This document shows positions 1 to 12,564 of a DNA stretch of 64,000 bases, one piece after another. Numbering within the stretch: position 1 is the stretch's first letter; each line of letters opens with the position of its first letter. The stretch is taken from assembly GCA_026168455.1 (NCBI GenBank), contig CM047429.1:1973370-2037369 (forward strand), in the 5' to 3' direction. Under the pieces are notes generated by a model. That model searched no databases. It was given only the letters and a program-made list of their open reading frames with translations, and was not told the origin of the DNA. The translations under genes were made by a program, and so were the position numbers. The stretch is from Theocolax elegans (taxonomy: Eukaryota; Arthropoda; Insecta; Hymenoptera; Cerocephalidae).

Positions 1-820
1 ACTTAGAAAAACTTCAAATTTTCAACAACTTAAAATTTGGTATTAAAAAGTAGATAAATTGTTATTAAAAAGTTGTTTGAATAGAAAGCACTGAAATGAA
101 GCGGATTAACCGACAAGTATTTTGTACCACATTGTAAATCTAATATTTAACTTTAATTATTAAGAATAAGATCAAACCATAATCACAGTATTCGCAAAAA
201 GTTACTGCAATTGAAATAACTGTAATCAAAATAAAATCGTCAAGTATTTTGCGCTACATAATAATAAATAAATGTCTTAAATTTTATTTACCAATCTATT
301 TTTTTGTGACATAGCAGTCTTAACGTTATATAATCAAATAAATTACAATGTATATAATTAAAATAAATAAAATAATATAACTTTATATGTAAAATTTTTG
401 TAATATTTATATAATAAGTGTGTAGTATTTATTTGCAATCTGTTTAATTATGTGTGCTAACGGTTTTTGAATCTAGAGTTAAAAATTCATAATATAACTT
501 ATTTGCAACTAAAACTTATTTCGTAAACATTTCTAAGTGATTTAATGTTGTCTAATAAAAGACGTGAGATTAGTTTTTTGAATAGTAAATAAATTAAATA
601 AAAATAAATACTTATATTTAAATTTTATTATAGAATTGATTCGATAAAAATTACATTATTTTCTATAAAGTAAATATCTTAATAAGATATTAGGTATTCA
701 AATAAATAGAAATCGTATCTATTGTCTAAAATAAAAAATTATTTCTACATTTCAAACTTCCATCAAGGAAGTGTCTTTATTTATTTATTCTTATAAACTA
801 GGATAATACTTGCGCCACCC
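1..820 (+). repeat. Diverged AT-rich repeat, same family as the 19.3-20.1 kb palindrome arm
   Basis: Two copies of a recurring motif (a GAAAGYACTGAAATSAA block followed by CAAGTATTTT) lie about 126 bp apart at 80-130 and 206-257. The same two-motif arrangement, about 123 bp apart, occurs at 19628-19682 and 19751-19801. The tail near 800-820 reads ATAATACTTGCGCCACC and matches the inner end of the palindrome arm near 20087-20104. I see no convincing coding sequence; A/T runs dominate. Family identity is unknown, and this is most simply an old copy of an undescribed repeat. Confidence 0.5.
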
Positions 821-968
821 GCATTTTACATTGTCAAATAACTGTTAACCTCTTTTAAATTTTTATTATACCTTAATTTAGTTTTTTTTGAGTCATCATA
901 AAAAGATAACTATTTATTATTTTTTTCAGAAATATTTGACTATTTGAGATTAATGTTTTAAAAGAAAA

Positions 969-1274
<306 letters not shown>

Positions 1275-1649
1275 GACGTCGCAAATTGATTGGTGGTTTT
1301 TCCCACCACCAGATAGAGACTACTATCTCTCTACACTCGTTGGAGAGATAGTCGTCTCTTTTCTATATATATAACCGCAGAACACCTTGCTGGCGTTTTT
1401 CTGTGAAGTTTTCATACTTCAGAAAACTGTAGTCCAAAACCAAGAATTAAAATTATCAACATTAAACATAACCAATAATTGTCACTGACAGGTTCTGTTA
1501 CGCGCACGCTTCTCGGCAAATTAGATGATTGACGACCGTGTAAGATAAAAGATGACCGTTTAAGATAATAATGAAAAAATAACTAGATCACGCGTGTCTC
1601 ACTCACTCTTTCGTTTTCCCCTATAGCTCTGTCTCAACTTTTTCGAGTA

Positions 1650-1695
<46 letters not shown>

Positions 1696-1780
1696 AGACG
1701 AAAAAGATGTCGAAAAATACATAGCCGAGTAAAAGAATTTGACATCTCACATATTTACATATCTGTATATATATATATAT
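1275..1780. other. Non-coding stretch with small hairpins and a TA microsatellite
   Basis: Two hairpins are visible: GGTGGTTTTTCCCACC near 1301-1316, and ACTATCTCTC paired with GAGAGATAGT across about 1320-1355. An alternating TA tract occupies about 1653-1693 and a shorter one lies near 1766-1780. No gene is apparent. Confidence 0.5.
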
Positions 1781-1878
1781 AAACTTCCCAAAAGGGGTTT
1801 ATGACGCCCGACATGTTAAATTTGGATCTTCTGTCTGCTTCCCTCTCTGTCATGGGAGCCATAAACCCCGAAATTTAA
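1781..1878 (+). repeat. Dispersed repeat with short inverted ends, copy 1
   Basis: About 60 bp starting AAACTTCCCAAAAGGGGTTT is nearly identical to 13515-13576. In this copy the right end (CATAAACCCC) is the inverted complement of GGGGTTTATG on the left, giving a roughly 98-bp element with short inverted ends, next to a TA tract. No coding capacity. Confidence 0.55.
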
Positions 1879-1892
1879 AATTATATATATAT

Positions 1893-4080
1893 TGTGACGC
1901 TGCACTGGGGATCAGGGTGCAGGTCAATTAGGGACAACAAGTAATATAAATAAAATCAATATTTATTATATAAAAAACAACTAACTGAAAGGTGGGCGCC
2001 AGCCGCGTTAACTCGCGACGAATCTCGATAACACGCGGGTTATCGTTAAGTACTTGGAGCGGTGCTCCGCTATTATACTCCCGGTTCGCTGTAGGGGGGA
2101 GGAAGGGGAAGGATGGGACGGACGGGATGCTCGCACGCACTTCCTGGGGTACACGGCGGTACCGTCGGCCGAGAGAGGTAATAATCACACCAACCTTAAC
2201 GGAGTGTCCGGAACACTTGGTCGGGAGCTGCAAATCTCTATCTCTCTCTCTCTTTTTCTATCGCTTTCTCTCGCACACTATGGTCACACACGCTATCGTT
2301 CGAGGTAGTCGAGTCGACCGTCCGTAGAGCTCTGACTCTCGGCGTGCACTGAGAAAAAAAAAACGTTGCGTTTACTTAAAATTTAAGTAAATTTAACTGA
2401 AGTTCATAAGTAACGGCGTGTCGAGTAAATTTAACAGTAGTCAAACGCGTAAATTGAACTGTATTGTCCGCGTTTGGCGTTATTCGAGCGCAAAACACTA
2501 AATAACCTCTAACTTTTTTTCTATTGCATATTTTGACCTCAAATTTTGTACACATCTTCTTTAACATATTTAGAATAATACTGCAGTTCTAGATTTTCAT
2601 TTTTTAAAACTTCCCCACTCACTTTTTTTCAACAAAGAAATAGTAATGTATTAAAAAATATTTTTTGTTTACAATTTTTTTTGTGTGTTTTATGATACTT
2701 TAGACATTTTGTAATAAGACAGTAAGAGACTAGTACTAGTAATGTATACTCTATAATTTTTTCAAAAGGTTTCATTCAGTAGGTTCTGAGATAAGGCGAG
2801 TTGAAAATAAAATAGTTTTTTTAATCGGCCGAGTCAGTGCGTCAAGCACGCGGGCGAATGTTTTTACTCGGGGATATTATTTTGAAAGTCGTTCACAATG
2901 CTTCCACCATAGCTAAACTGGATAATTCCTCCCACCACGAACGGTATCGAACCACCTTAGGTTAAATTTACTGAATTCTTCAGTAGCAGTAACCGATGCG
3001 ACGGGTTTCTGCAACTTACTTAACTGATTCAGTAATTTCAACGTTTTTTTTTTCTCAGTGTGCTCGAGAGTCCCGTGTTCGTACCGCGCGCCTGCGCAGT
3101 ACGTACTCGTGCGCGGCACCTCGATCTCGCGTCGTGCGAGCGTGTCGAGTGCCGCAGTGTTCAGGCTGTATCGGTACGAATCGGCTGTATGGTGTTTGTT
3201 GACCTGGTGCAGTGTACCTCTCGGCGATGCTGTAGGACTTCCTCCTGGGTAATTATTACGTCGTTCCGTCTTGCTTATCTCAACTAATTGGTACGGCGTG
3301 AGTTTCAGGTACGAAGCTCACCCGCCGCTGCATTGCTGCCCGACGCCGCCTCGATCATCTCTCCACGACGACGACGTACCAGAACGACCGGTCCCAGGTC
3401 TTCAACTACTCCAGGTAATTCCTTCAGTGTTGGGGTCACGCTAGTGTGCGTGTTCAGGTGTTTAGTATTTTGCAAGGTCTGCTGTACACGTTGTTTGTGT
3501 ACAGCAACCTAACCTCTTTGTCCTATACTTTCCTTGTACAGCTGTAGTGATTATATACAGCTGTACACGTATTCCCTTGTCTTTGTCTTCTGCCGATTGC
3601 TGTTGATCCTCTTCCTTGCTCCTTACCCTTTTAATGCGTATTTGTTCTTATAAATATCTGTTTTACAGCTGTATCTTGCTTGGCGTTGGAGGTTCTTCGG
3701 CTTCCTGCCTGGGTACCATCTCATCGCCTTGGCTGCTATGCTGTGAGGCTTCGGAGGGTCCTGGAGACTTCGTAGTGATCGCCTCCCTTGACTATCCTGT
3801 TGGCTGTGCCAGACTCGGAGGAGCCCACCTGATGATTTGAGCTCGCCCAAGATCCTCATCGCCAGGATCACCTAGTGCTTCGGCTGCATGTGTGTGTTGC
3901 GCTTGAGGTGGGGTTATTAGACTGTGAGGGTAGGTAGGACGTAGTTAATGTGCGGGTAGGTAATTAGGAAATAGTATGTGGGTAGGTAGTATAGCTAGGG
4001 ACTCGTTTAGCTTATCCGGGTAGGTAGGTGTTTGTCAGGGGTTCAGTCGCTCGCTCTTGACATGTGCAAAGCACATTGTC

Positions 4081-4083
<3 letters not shown>
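1893..4083 (+). mobile_element. Solo LTR-like GC-rich block, interrupted by a MITE
   Basis: The block begins TGTGACG and ends GTCACA, the short inverted ends expected of an LTR, and is flanked by ATAT on both sides. It is far more GC-rich than its surroundings. A related copy at 40744-42043 shares the start (CGCTGGGGAT), the GGCGCCAGCCGCG segment and the GGGTAGGTAGG tracts near the 3' end; an inverted partial copy lies at 58055-58970. No gag or pol sits next to it, so it reads as a solo LTR. The interval 2347-3060 is a later insertion. Short open frames inside are not coding. Its superfamily (probably Ty3/gypsy) is inferred, not shown. Confidence 0.65.
2347..3060. mobile_element. MITE with CACTGAGAAAAAA terminal inverted repeats
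   Basis: The left end CACTGAGAAAAAAAAAACG (2348-) and right end CGTTTTTTTTTTCTCAGTG (-3059) are inverted complements. The element is about 710 bp, AT-rich and lacks coding capacity. It sits inside the GC-rich solo LTR, which resumes at about 3061. The superfamily is not determinable from what I see. Confidence 0.65.
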
Positions 4084-4119
<36 letters not shown>

Positions 4120-5774
4120 GGGTGGTTCTCTGTGACATCGAAGATGAAAAAAATAAATATTGCTATAACTGTGGGAATATGTTTTAGAGGTAACCAGTAG
4201 TTCTCCTGAATTTTTTCAGATTTTTTCTGGGCCATTATTTTAAGTTACAGAGAGTCAAAGTTGACATTTTAGCACTTTTTTGCATTATATGCCCATTTTT
4301 ATAAATTTTTAGCTCCCAGGGGATGCATTTTTTACTAAAAACATAACTATGACTTTTTTTGTAAAATTTTCCGAACTTTTCATTAAAAATACTTTTAAAG
4401 ACATAAATATATGCTGTCACACTCTTGTAAGCCATTTAAACCTTAAATAGTGAAAATCAGCACTTCTGCTCCGGACTCTGGTAACCTAATACTGTCTAAA
4501 AGATGTCTTTTTATAGTCAGAAACTGCCTAAAAATTTCCAGAGTGGGTCTAAATCATTAAGATCACTTATGGTCAAAATATCCGGGAAAAGTGCCCGAAA
4601 TATTAATAGAAATGTATATTTGGTGCCTTATAACGATGAATCTATTAGCATGATCATTGCAAAAAAATTTGTGCACTTACCTTGGAGTGGTAGAAAAGTA
4701 TCTTCGCTTGTTTCAGTATCCATCTAATCCCCTGTAAGATGCTAAAAATACAAATATTATTATACAAATGTAAAAAATTAATTTTTAAACATTTATAATG
4801 CTGAATTTTTAGTTTTACATCCCTTACAAGAATTATAATACTAATCTGAAGGATTACTATAAATATATAAACATCATTATTACAATAACTGAATATACGT
4901 ATTTAATACAAAAGATATATAAATAAATCGGATATATAATTATAATGAATAATATGATAACGTGACAGTGACAAGTTTGTGAAATCTAAACTATGTATTC
5001 CTGAATAATAATAATAATAATGTTGATACTTTTATAGTAATCCTTGAGATTAGTATTATAATTCTTGTAAGGGATGTAAAACTAAAAATCCAGCATTATA
5101 AATGTTTAAAAAATAATTTTTTATAATTTTATAATAATATTTGTATTTTTAGCAGCTTACAGGGGATTAGATGGATACTGAAACAAGTGGAGATACTTTT
5201 CTACCATTCCAAGGTAAGTGCATAAATTTTTTTGCAATGATCATGCTACTAGATTCATCGTTATAAGGCAACAAATATACATTTCTATTAATATTTCGGG
5301 CACTTTTCCCGGATATTTTGACCATAAGTGATCTTAATGATTTAGACCCACTCTGGAAATTTTTAGGCAGTTTCTGACTATAAAAAGACATCTTTTAGAC
5401 AGTATTAGGTTACCAGAGTCCGGAGCAGAATTGCTGATTTTCACTATTTAAGGTTTAAATGGCTTACAAGAGTGTGACAGCCTACATTTATGTCTTTAAA
5501 AGTATTTTTAATGAAAAGTTCGGAAAATTTTACAAAAAAAGTCATAGTTATGTTTTTAGTGAAAAATGCATCCCCTGGGAGCAAAAAATTCATGAAAATG
5601 GGCATATAATGCAAAAAAGTGCTAAAATGTCAACTTTGACTCTCTGTAACTTAAAATAATGGCCCAGAAAAAATCTGAAAAAATTCAGGAGAACTACTGG
5701 TTACCTCTAAAACATATTCCCACAGTTATAGCAATATTTATTTTTTTCATCTTCGATGTCACAGAGAACCACCC
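4120..5774. mobile_element. Foldback element with about 745-bp inverted arms
   Basis: The left arm starts GGGTGGTTCTCTGTGACATC at 4120 and the right arm ends with its complement at 5774. The arms run to about 4862 and from about 5028 and are very similar over their length. As a result the same 74-codon frame appears at 4503-4727 (+) and 5167-5391 (-), and the same 66-codon frame at 4235-4435 (-) and 5459-5659 (+). The loop is about 165 bp and AT-rich. The element abuts a TA microsatellite (4084-4119). The duplicated short frames need not be coding. No transposase is present, so it is non-autonomous. Confidence 0.8.
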
Positions 5775-7714
5775 ATATACATATTTACGAACGAAATTTC
5801 ATTTTATTGCATATATTAAATTTCCTTCATAAATCGAGTTTGTGTTCCGCTTACTGAAAAGTATAGCAATTTTTAATTATACATTTCTCTCCGCGTACAT
5901 ATTAATTCGCGGTACGACAAAACGAACTCAAAACGCTTATTATGGGGAGAGGTTATACAGCACCATAAACAAGGTATTGTAGATACGGCGTAGCAAATGT
6001 GGAAAAAGTCTTACGATTACAAATACGACGGTCATCTTGCTCTTGTCTCCACCACGTCTTAGCGGGAGGTCTCTAGGTAGCTACCAGCATCAAGGCCTCG
6101 CGGGATGGGCTTCTACTACGCCCAGGCTCAGGGGGGATCCGGTGGACTATTCCCGAAGACTCTTAGATCAGCTTTCGCACTTGCCGGTTATAACGCTATT
6201 ACCGCAGAACTCTCGCCTTAACAAACGTAATTCCTCACTTACGAGCAGAATTCAACTAACTCGTCTTGTATCTCTCGCAAATTGGGATGTTTGTGCGAAA
6301 CTAGTCTTGTGACGGAAAGGTATAATGAGTAAGCATGTATCGCGTCTTCCGTCTCAATAGATTTATTTTCAAATATTGCATTTGTCGGTTTGGTGGGAGG
6401 AAGAATATTGACTATAATGACTTGTTAAGTAACTTTATACAATCATTAAAAATCGTTGTTTTTTAGTTATTTTCTTTAATTATAATTAATATTAATTTAA
6501 TATTAGTTTTATATCTAACAGCACTGATTGTCTATTATTTAAAGGGGAGGCCCTGGACAGGCGCCTCCCTTCTCCTCTCCCCCCTCTCATCAATCACCAT
6601 TACATAATATTGTTTCTATTTATACATGCAAATCAGAAGCTTCATTCACAAATTTAGATACATCTTTAGAAGTGAATACATTAGATTTATCGCTTCATAA
6701 CAACTACGCAGTTGTTTTAAATAATAATAAACTAATTTTCTGAATTTTAATAACTCTACATTATCGTAATTCGGAATTATACTTCTCAACATAAAATATT
6801 TCGAACACAATGTCAACAATTTATATCGTTTTGATAATTTTTCGAAATATACTAATAAAGCTATTTTAGATAACACAGTTGTATTTTGCGTTTTACGCTA
6901 CTTTTTGAAATCATTATAAACCATAGTGCACATCCATTTCAATCGTTCTAGTAATAAATTTAAACAAATTTCTTTACCCTTTTCCAATAACACCGGTACT
7001 TATGTATCCGAGTCAAAATCTGATACCTTAACCTGATGCATCTTGCGTATGATACGAATATAATTATTTATATTTACATTTACATCACATACACCCTTGT
7101 TTTGAATGGAATTTACGGATCACCTCTACCACCTATATGTGGGGATGTATATTTACTTTGCTTTTTCCTTTCCGATTTTTTTTCTACCGCCTCGCATTTG
7201 CCCGTATTTATGCTCAGTAGAAAGCAAAACCTACAAGTATATGAAAACATTCTGCTTGACAATTGGTGTACTAAAACATTCAGTTTGAGTATTTAGATAA
7301 CATTGTGTATACCTAAGTATCGAAATCGAATGTTATCCATACCTCCCGCATAATGTTGTAGAGTGAAAAAATATCTAATCTGTCCCGAAAGCTGCATGAG
7401 GATGAGTCACACACGCAAGTGCTTATGCAGCCAATGTTGCTTAACACTCGTGATCGATCGAGGTGCGTCTCCGCCACTCCGCTACTGCGTCGGTGTATGC
7501 TGAATATATTATTGAAAAACAAAAGTTCTGCCTAGTTGGCATGGACAAAGGAGATAAAACAAACTTTGCGACTAAATTCTGCTCTGAGGACAATCTTGTT
7601 TAATCCATGTTTCTCATTTCGATTTTTTATTAATATTTATGCTAAAAGTAACAAGATATCCATAGAAAAAAAAAGATTTTTCCCTTGTCTTTATTATTAC
7701 CCTCACTTCTTTGG
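5775..7714. other. No recognisable gene; AT-rich DNA with moderate-GC patches
   Basis: Nothing here matches a family I recognise. The sequence ACATATTTACGAACGAAA at 5780-5797 is also present near 1212-1229, so part may be a dispersed repeat. Patches at about 5990-6320 and 6540-6590 are GC-richer but carry only short frames. The open frames in this stretch look like chance. Confidence 0.4.
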
Positions 7715-9575
7715 TGTGCGATGCTACTTTTCGTCAGCCCGAAGAATTAAATAAATCAACGAACTGACGGAGGTTCCGTCGTAGTGACGTTCAAAATGTC
7801 TATATCGCCAATTTCTATTTAATTGGGCGCCTGGTGATATTAACAACAATATTATAACAATTAGCAAGATAAAAATCCGGCAACTCCTTCTCCGACACCG
7901 CGCTCCAGAGAGAATTCCGATTGCTGACCGCCTCGGAACTGGCGGCTTTTAGAGTAAGGAAAATATTCTGGAAAAACACTCACGGATTTAACCTGAACAA
8001 CAACAACAATTAATTGTTGATAAAATTGTAATAAGTATACAAATTCCGGCAGTGATTTACAATTATCAAACCGATCGCGACCGACACACACACGTGCACA
8101 CAGTCTCTCACACGCTCTTCCGTCCGGCGGTTATTATTAGAAATTATAATAAATTCGGCCACCCGTCGGGCTAACCATAAATAATACTCCCATAATTAAT
8201 ACTCTGCTGCTCCACCCCAACTCTACTCGATGACAACTCTAAACGACTCGAGTCTACTCTAACTCTACCCTACTCTAATTTATAAAAATGGCTATTCTGT
8301 CTATTCTATTACAACACAAGAAAAAAAACGACTATTTGTTCGGACGATTAGGTAACGAGTGATCGAGACCGACTACTTCATCCGGCTACCGGCGTTACTT
8401 GATTCTCCCAAAAATAAGGATATTGCCCCCTACCATATCGCTATCTTTATTACACCTATTACTCCTCTTATCTACCGGCGTTGATACCACGCAATACAAA
8501 TATAAAATTACCACATAGGTAACCCATTTGGTGCTGCCGGCCCGTGCCCAGAGTGACCAGTTGGCGATTTTTTTTCCTTTTCTCTCTTACGTATATTGAT
8601 GTTTATTAAGCAAGAGCAACAAGGAGAAAAAATCGCCATCTGGCAACCCTGCCCGTGCTTATCTGCTATATAAATCTTACTAATTACTCCGACACACTCA
8701 TTCTTCAATTAAAATTAATTATCATAACTCTATCTACGATTATATATATTCAAAAACTCATCACGCTCACCCCAATTCTCTACCAAAGAGTATGTATTTT
8801 TATTTTTAATTAATTATCGACACGGACAAAATATCTAAAATCTCACGACCGGCGAGTGTGTATACGTGCGCGCGCTATATAATAGTATATACGCGTATAT
8901 ATGTGTGCGCGCGTCGTATGTAAGTACGCTAATATGCCGCTGTATACCTTAACGCGTATACATTAGGTATACGCGGTCCTACTCTGCTCAAGAGCTTCCC
9001 CTCGCTCATCGCCCACTCTCCCATCACCCCACCTGCGGTCGCTCACTCGAACTCTCTGCACACACAACTCTTGTTATTCGAGTGGCCCTCTCCCCTTCCC
9101 GCGTACCTCGCCCGGTGCCATACAATCGTCGCCGTCAGTGAAGTGTTCCCCGCTATACGGGTATGCGGGACATCCGGGCTCCCTCGGCTAGATGCGCAAG
9201 GTGCTCGATCCACTTGTGCGCCATCTCCAAAGTTGTCGTTTTGCGCATGTGTTGCGGTTGAGGTTAGGACGCCGCCTAACTTTCCGTCGTATTTACATTG
9301 GCATCGGGTACGTCAGATATCGTGGGACGACGTGGGCTCGGTCCCTAGCCCACAATTCCTCTCGCCGTGCTCTGGCTTGTCTCGGCATACCTTTCCGTTG
9401 GGTATCGGGCATGCGATTTCTCGGCTTTCGTGCGCTACAACATACCCGTATCGCGTGTATTAGTGTTTTTCTAAGTGCATTGGTACACTTCGGTTCGCCG
9501 GCGAGGGTTTCGCTACCTGCGACGCGACCGCGACCTAAGTGTTTAAATAGTGTAAGCATATGACTTGTACACATA
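7715..9575 (+). mobile_element. Long LTR-like repeat, copy 1 (inverted copy at 37.66-39.55 kb)
   Basis: This block is repeated in opposite orientation at about 37660-39545. Shared landmarks include GACGGAGGTTCCGTCG, CGCCNNNTTAATTGGGCGCC-type sequence, the AATTCGGCCACCCGTCGGGC segment, CACACAGTCTCTCACAC and TTCGCTACCTGCGACGCGA. It starts TGTGCGATGCTAC, in the style of the other LTR-like blocks here. Small frames at 9071-9563 on both strands are not conserved as proteins and are unlikely to be genes. The LTR assignment is an inference from size, composition and lack of coding capacity; the 3' boundary is uncertain. Confidence 0.55.
8548..8650. mobile_element. Small hAT-like MITE with 8-bp target duplication
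   Basis: The octamer GCCCGTGC occurs immediately left (8540-8547) and right (8651-8658). The inserted 103 bp has imperfect inverted ends, AGAGTGACCAGTTGGCGA against the complement of TCGCCATCTGGCAACCCT. The inverted copy of the surrounding block at about 38555-38575 lacks the insert, which supplies an empty site. An 8-bp duplication with such ends fits the hAT superfamily. Confidence 0.7.
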
Positions 9576-10160
9576 TATTGTGTGTTGTACATTTTTATAA
9601 CGTTACAGGTGAACAATGAACTATTATTAATTTTATGTTCTGAATTTTTTGTGATGGTTTATCTTAGTATTCATTACAATGTTTTATTTATAATAAAACG
9701 TTTACCTTCAGACTGTAAATCTACTAAAATATTTATTATAAATGTTATATCTATATATTAGTTTTAGTTACTTTAGTTTTAAGTTCTGATGAGCGTACAG
9801 AATAACATTTTTTCTCTGCTGAATAATTGCGTACAGTTCATTGTATAAAATTATGCAATGTATATGTTACTCTGGATGAATAAATAAATAAATAAGTAAA
9901 TAAATAAATAAATCTACATTACACTTGAAACTTACTTGCATTCATATTCTTTTCCCTTGATAGAGATTATTGTTCTGGAATATCCCGTGTCCATCCCATC
10001 AATGGCTGGTTGTTTGCTTCCTTCTTGACATTGCAGAAGACCACACATGACGTTTCTACAAAAATATTTAAAAGTAAATTAAGTAGCTAAGTAATATATA
10101 TCTTTCTATTATATATATATATATAATAGAAAGAGAGAGAGAGAGAGATAGATAGATCTA
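9576..10160. other. Non-coding AT-rich stretch
   Basis: AT-rich sequence with a TAAA-type microsatellite at about 9880-9913 and TA and GA simple repeats at about 10095-10155. I see no gene or clear element. Confidence 0.5.
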
Positions 10161-11042
10161 ACAAGGGAAGTAAGTACATGACCACCAGGAAACGGATCTT
10201 ATTTTCAGTTTGGTATATCTTTGTAGTGTAGAAATATAAAGAAAGTCAAGTTTCTACTTGCCAATATACACTTTCACGAAAGTTATTCGACATCTAATAA
10301 CTTCAATGAAAATAATTTCGAATTAAATCGCTTGTATCCTCGAAAAAATAGAGATAGACGCTCAAACCAAAAACCAGAAGAAAGTTGAATTGAAGTAAAT
10401 ATAATTTTAAAAAAAGAAGCTTAAATTGCTCAATTTGGAGCAAAGTTATGAAGAAAATAAGAAATTGAAGAATTTTAGGATAAAAGAAACAATAAATTTT
10501 TCATATTAAATTTTGGTCAAAATTTCTTCAATTTTTTTTTCTTCATAACTTTGCTCCGAATTGAGCAATTAAAACTTCTTTTTTTTATATTTTATTTACG
10601 TAAACTCAACTTTTTTTTTATTTTGACGTCGCTCTTTTTATGTTCCAATATCGGTGCTAATCAGCGACGGAGGTTATACAATGTCTTTGTTAAGAAAGCA
10701 CTTGTTGAAAACACATTCCCCAGTGGTGCTCGTATCAATCGGCCGGAACCAGTTTACGAGCCCAACACTCTAACCGACCGAGCCCAACACTCAAATCATC
10801 GCAGGTCTCTGAACTCAACTTTCTTGTGGTTTTCAGTTTGAGAGTCTATCTATACTTGTTTGGGTATTATAAGCGATTCAATTGGAAGTAATTTTCATTG
10901 AAGTTATTATTAAATATCGAATAATTTCTGTCAAAGTGGCCATTGGCTAGTTATATCTTAGCTTTCTTTATATTTCTACATTACAAAAGATATACCAAAG
11001 TTAGGATAAGATCGGTACCCGGAGGTCATGTACTCCCCTTGT
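10161..11042. mobile_element. Foldback element interrupted by a SINE
   Basis: The left end ACAAGGGAAGTAAGTACATG at 10161 is complementary to the right end CATGTACTCCCCTTGT at 11042. The inner parts also pair: TTGCTCAATTTGGAGCAAAG near 10425 against CTTTGCTCCGAATTGAGCAA near 10549. Without the SINE at 10614-10811 it is a near-continuous palindrome with arms of about 320 bp. No transposase frame is present. Confidence 0.7.
10614..10811 (-). mobile_element. tRNA-derived SINE, copy 1
   Basis: An 11-bp direct repeat AACTCAACTTT flanks the insert (10603-10613 and 10812-10822). On the minus strand the element starts with a tRNA-like head containing GGGCTCGGTCGGTTAGAG, an A-box-like sequence. It continues through a body with CAACAAGTGCTTTCTTAACA and GCACCGATATTGGAACATAA, and ends in a poly-A tail seen as T-run 10614-10619 on the plus strand. 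A second copy at 57755-57924 shares head and body and has its own target duplication. It is non-autonomous; RNA polymerase III transcription is expected from the family but not shown. Confidence 0.8.
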
Positions 11043-11353
11043 AAGTTTATTTGTATAGTACAAAAGAAAGAGAAATGTTTTATTAAAAATTACAATGCCT
11101 TTGAGTTATTGAGAGACAAACTTGAGAATCTATAAAACACTGTAATTTGTTTTATTTATCAAGCGTGTCTTTTAATTACTAAATAACAATGTAATTTTTA
11201 CTAAAACTTTTTTCTCCCTTGTGAATTATCCTTATTTTCCTTATACAAAATACAGAATGTATAGAGATTGAATCTACATTTGTATTAGAATATATTTATA
11301 ATAGCATTTTTATGAATAATATTGGCAATACCAATTAATAATTATATTACCCT
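11043..11353. other. AT-rich spacer
   Basis: AT-rich DNA with no gene, RNA or repeat that I can identify. Confidence 0.4.
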
Positions 11354-12425
11354 TGTAGCGCTTCCGCTGGGGATCAAGTCGGAAGTTTTAAAATAAATAA
11401 TACACTGGGCAGGTTCTTTTTAAAAGGTACTAGATTTATTAAAATAACTTAAAATAACGGTCGCCAGTCACTATCCGAGTGACAAAGAACACACGCACAC
11501 TTATACCGCGCGAGGGGACGTACCGAGTTTCTCGCACTCACCGAGAGTCGCGAGCACGCACAGCAACATAAATCTCGCATTAAAAAATACAAAATATTAT
11601 AATATACGTTTACATTATAATTCAACTTAAAACTATTTACATTGTCTTTTTTACAACATAAAAGTTCATCTATATACATTGTATTTATTTAACAAAAACT
11701 AAATAAAATCGATCGTTGCCGAATACCAAAGTGGGAGATGGACACTCATTTCGTCGATAACTTCTGCCTTCACAATTTTAGCACGAACGCATGCACATAC
11801 GTCCGTATACATACCGATCATCCGTCGAACTTTTCCATTGCGACATTCGAAATTCATAGTTTACCGAATTTGATGACGTAGTACACCGGATAAAGGAATA
11901 TTGATACGGTATTCTAGGGAAATGTACATTGCTTGACGAGTGCTGGAAGGAACTTTTCCGTAACCTTCGGCGTGTGCTGCACGCAAAAGAAATCTCATCT
12001 GGCGACAATTATCAAGGAAATATCTTTATCTTCTATCACTCTGATCCGGTGTCAGCAGATATATGGTAGAGCAATGCGTTCTTGACGCTGTCGCCTCCTA
12101 CGTACGTGTCGCTTATTGGAAAACTCTAGTCTTTTCGTAAGACGGCTTCGATTTGCTGCTAGACGCCTCGACAACTCGACCACGTACACAAATTGGACTG
12201 CCGATCATTGTATCGAGCTCTATGTGATGAAGATCTAACCTCGTGAACGTCTGCTTTCATTCGGATCAGCTCGTACTCAATGCTTTCAATGGATTGCACA
12301 TTCAGGATTTTCATTCGCAGGAACCGAAATACAGAAAAGAAAGTACTAGTTTCAATTCTCCCGTTACCAATGTCTTTATTGCTCTCTCGTCTGACGCGGC
12401 GCTACCCGTAGCCACATCGCTAGCG
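11354..12425 (+). mobile_element. Solo LTR-like block
   Basis: It begins TGTAGCG and contains CGCTGGGGATC followed by an AT-rich segment with TTTATTAAAATAA and then CGCCAGT. This start layout parallels the LTR-like blocks at 1893 and 40744. A candidate end is the CGCTACCCGTAGCC region or CGCTAGCG near 12410-12425. A 5' fragment of the same family recurs at 13138-13490. Short frames inside (for example 12243-12428) are not recognisable proteins. The assignment is by analogy, and the 3' boundary is approximate. Confidence 0.5.
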
Positions 12426-12564
12426 TAAATAGGGTTGTTCAAGCGAGCATCACTGTTTACATAGCGGATTGACTATCGACTAGAATTTTTGTTTCTAGAA
12501 ATCTCAAGTTCAACACTATTACATGCACAATACTTTATATCTCGATTAAATCTTTGTTCGTTAA

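Noticed and set aside
4503..5391. Duplicated 74-codon frame as a real small gene
   Set aside because: It recurs only because the foldback arms are inverted copies. There is no recognisable domain and no codon-level evidence of selection visible by eye.
9071..9616. Overlapping open frames of 107-130 codons on both strands
   Set aside because: They lie in a GC-rich LTR-like repeat where stops are rare by composition. The inverted copy at 37.7-39.5 kb does not preserve them, and no domain is visible.
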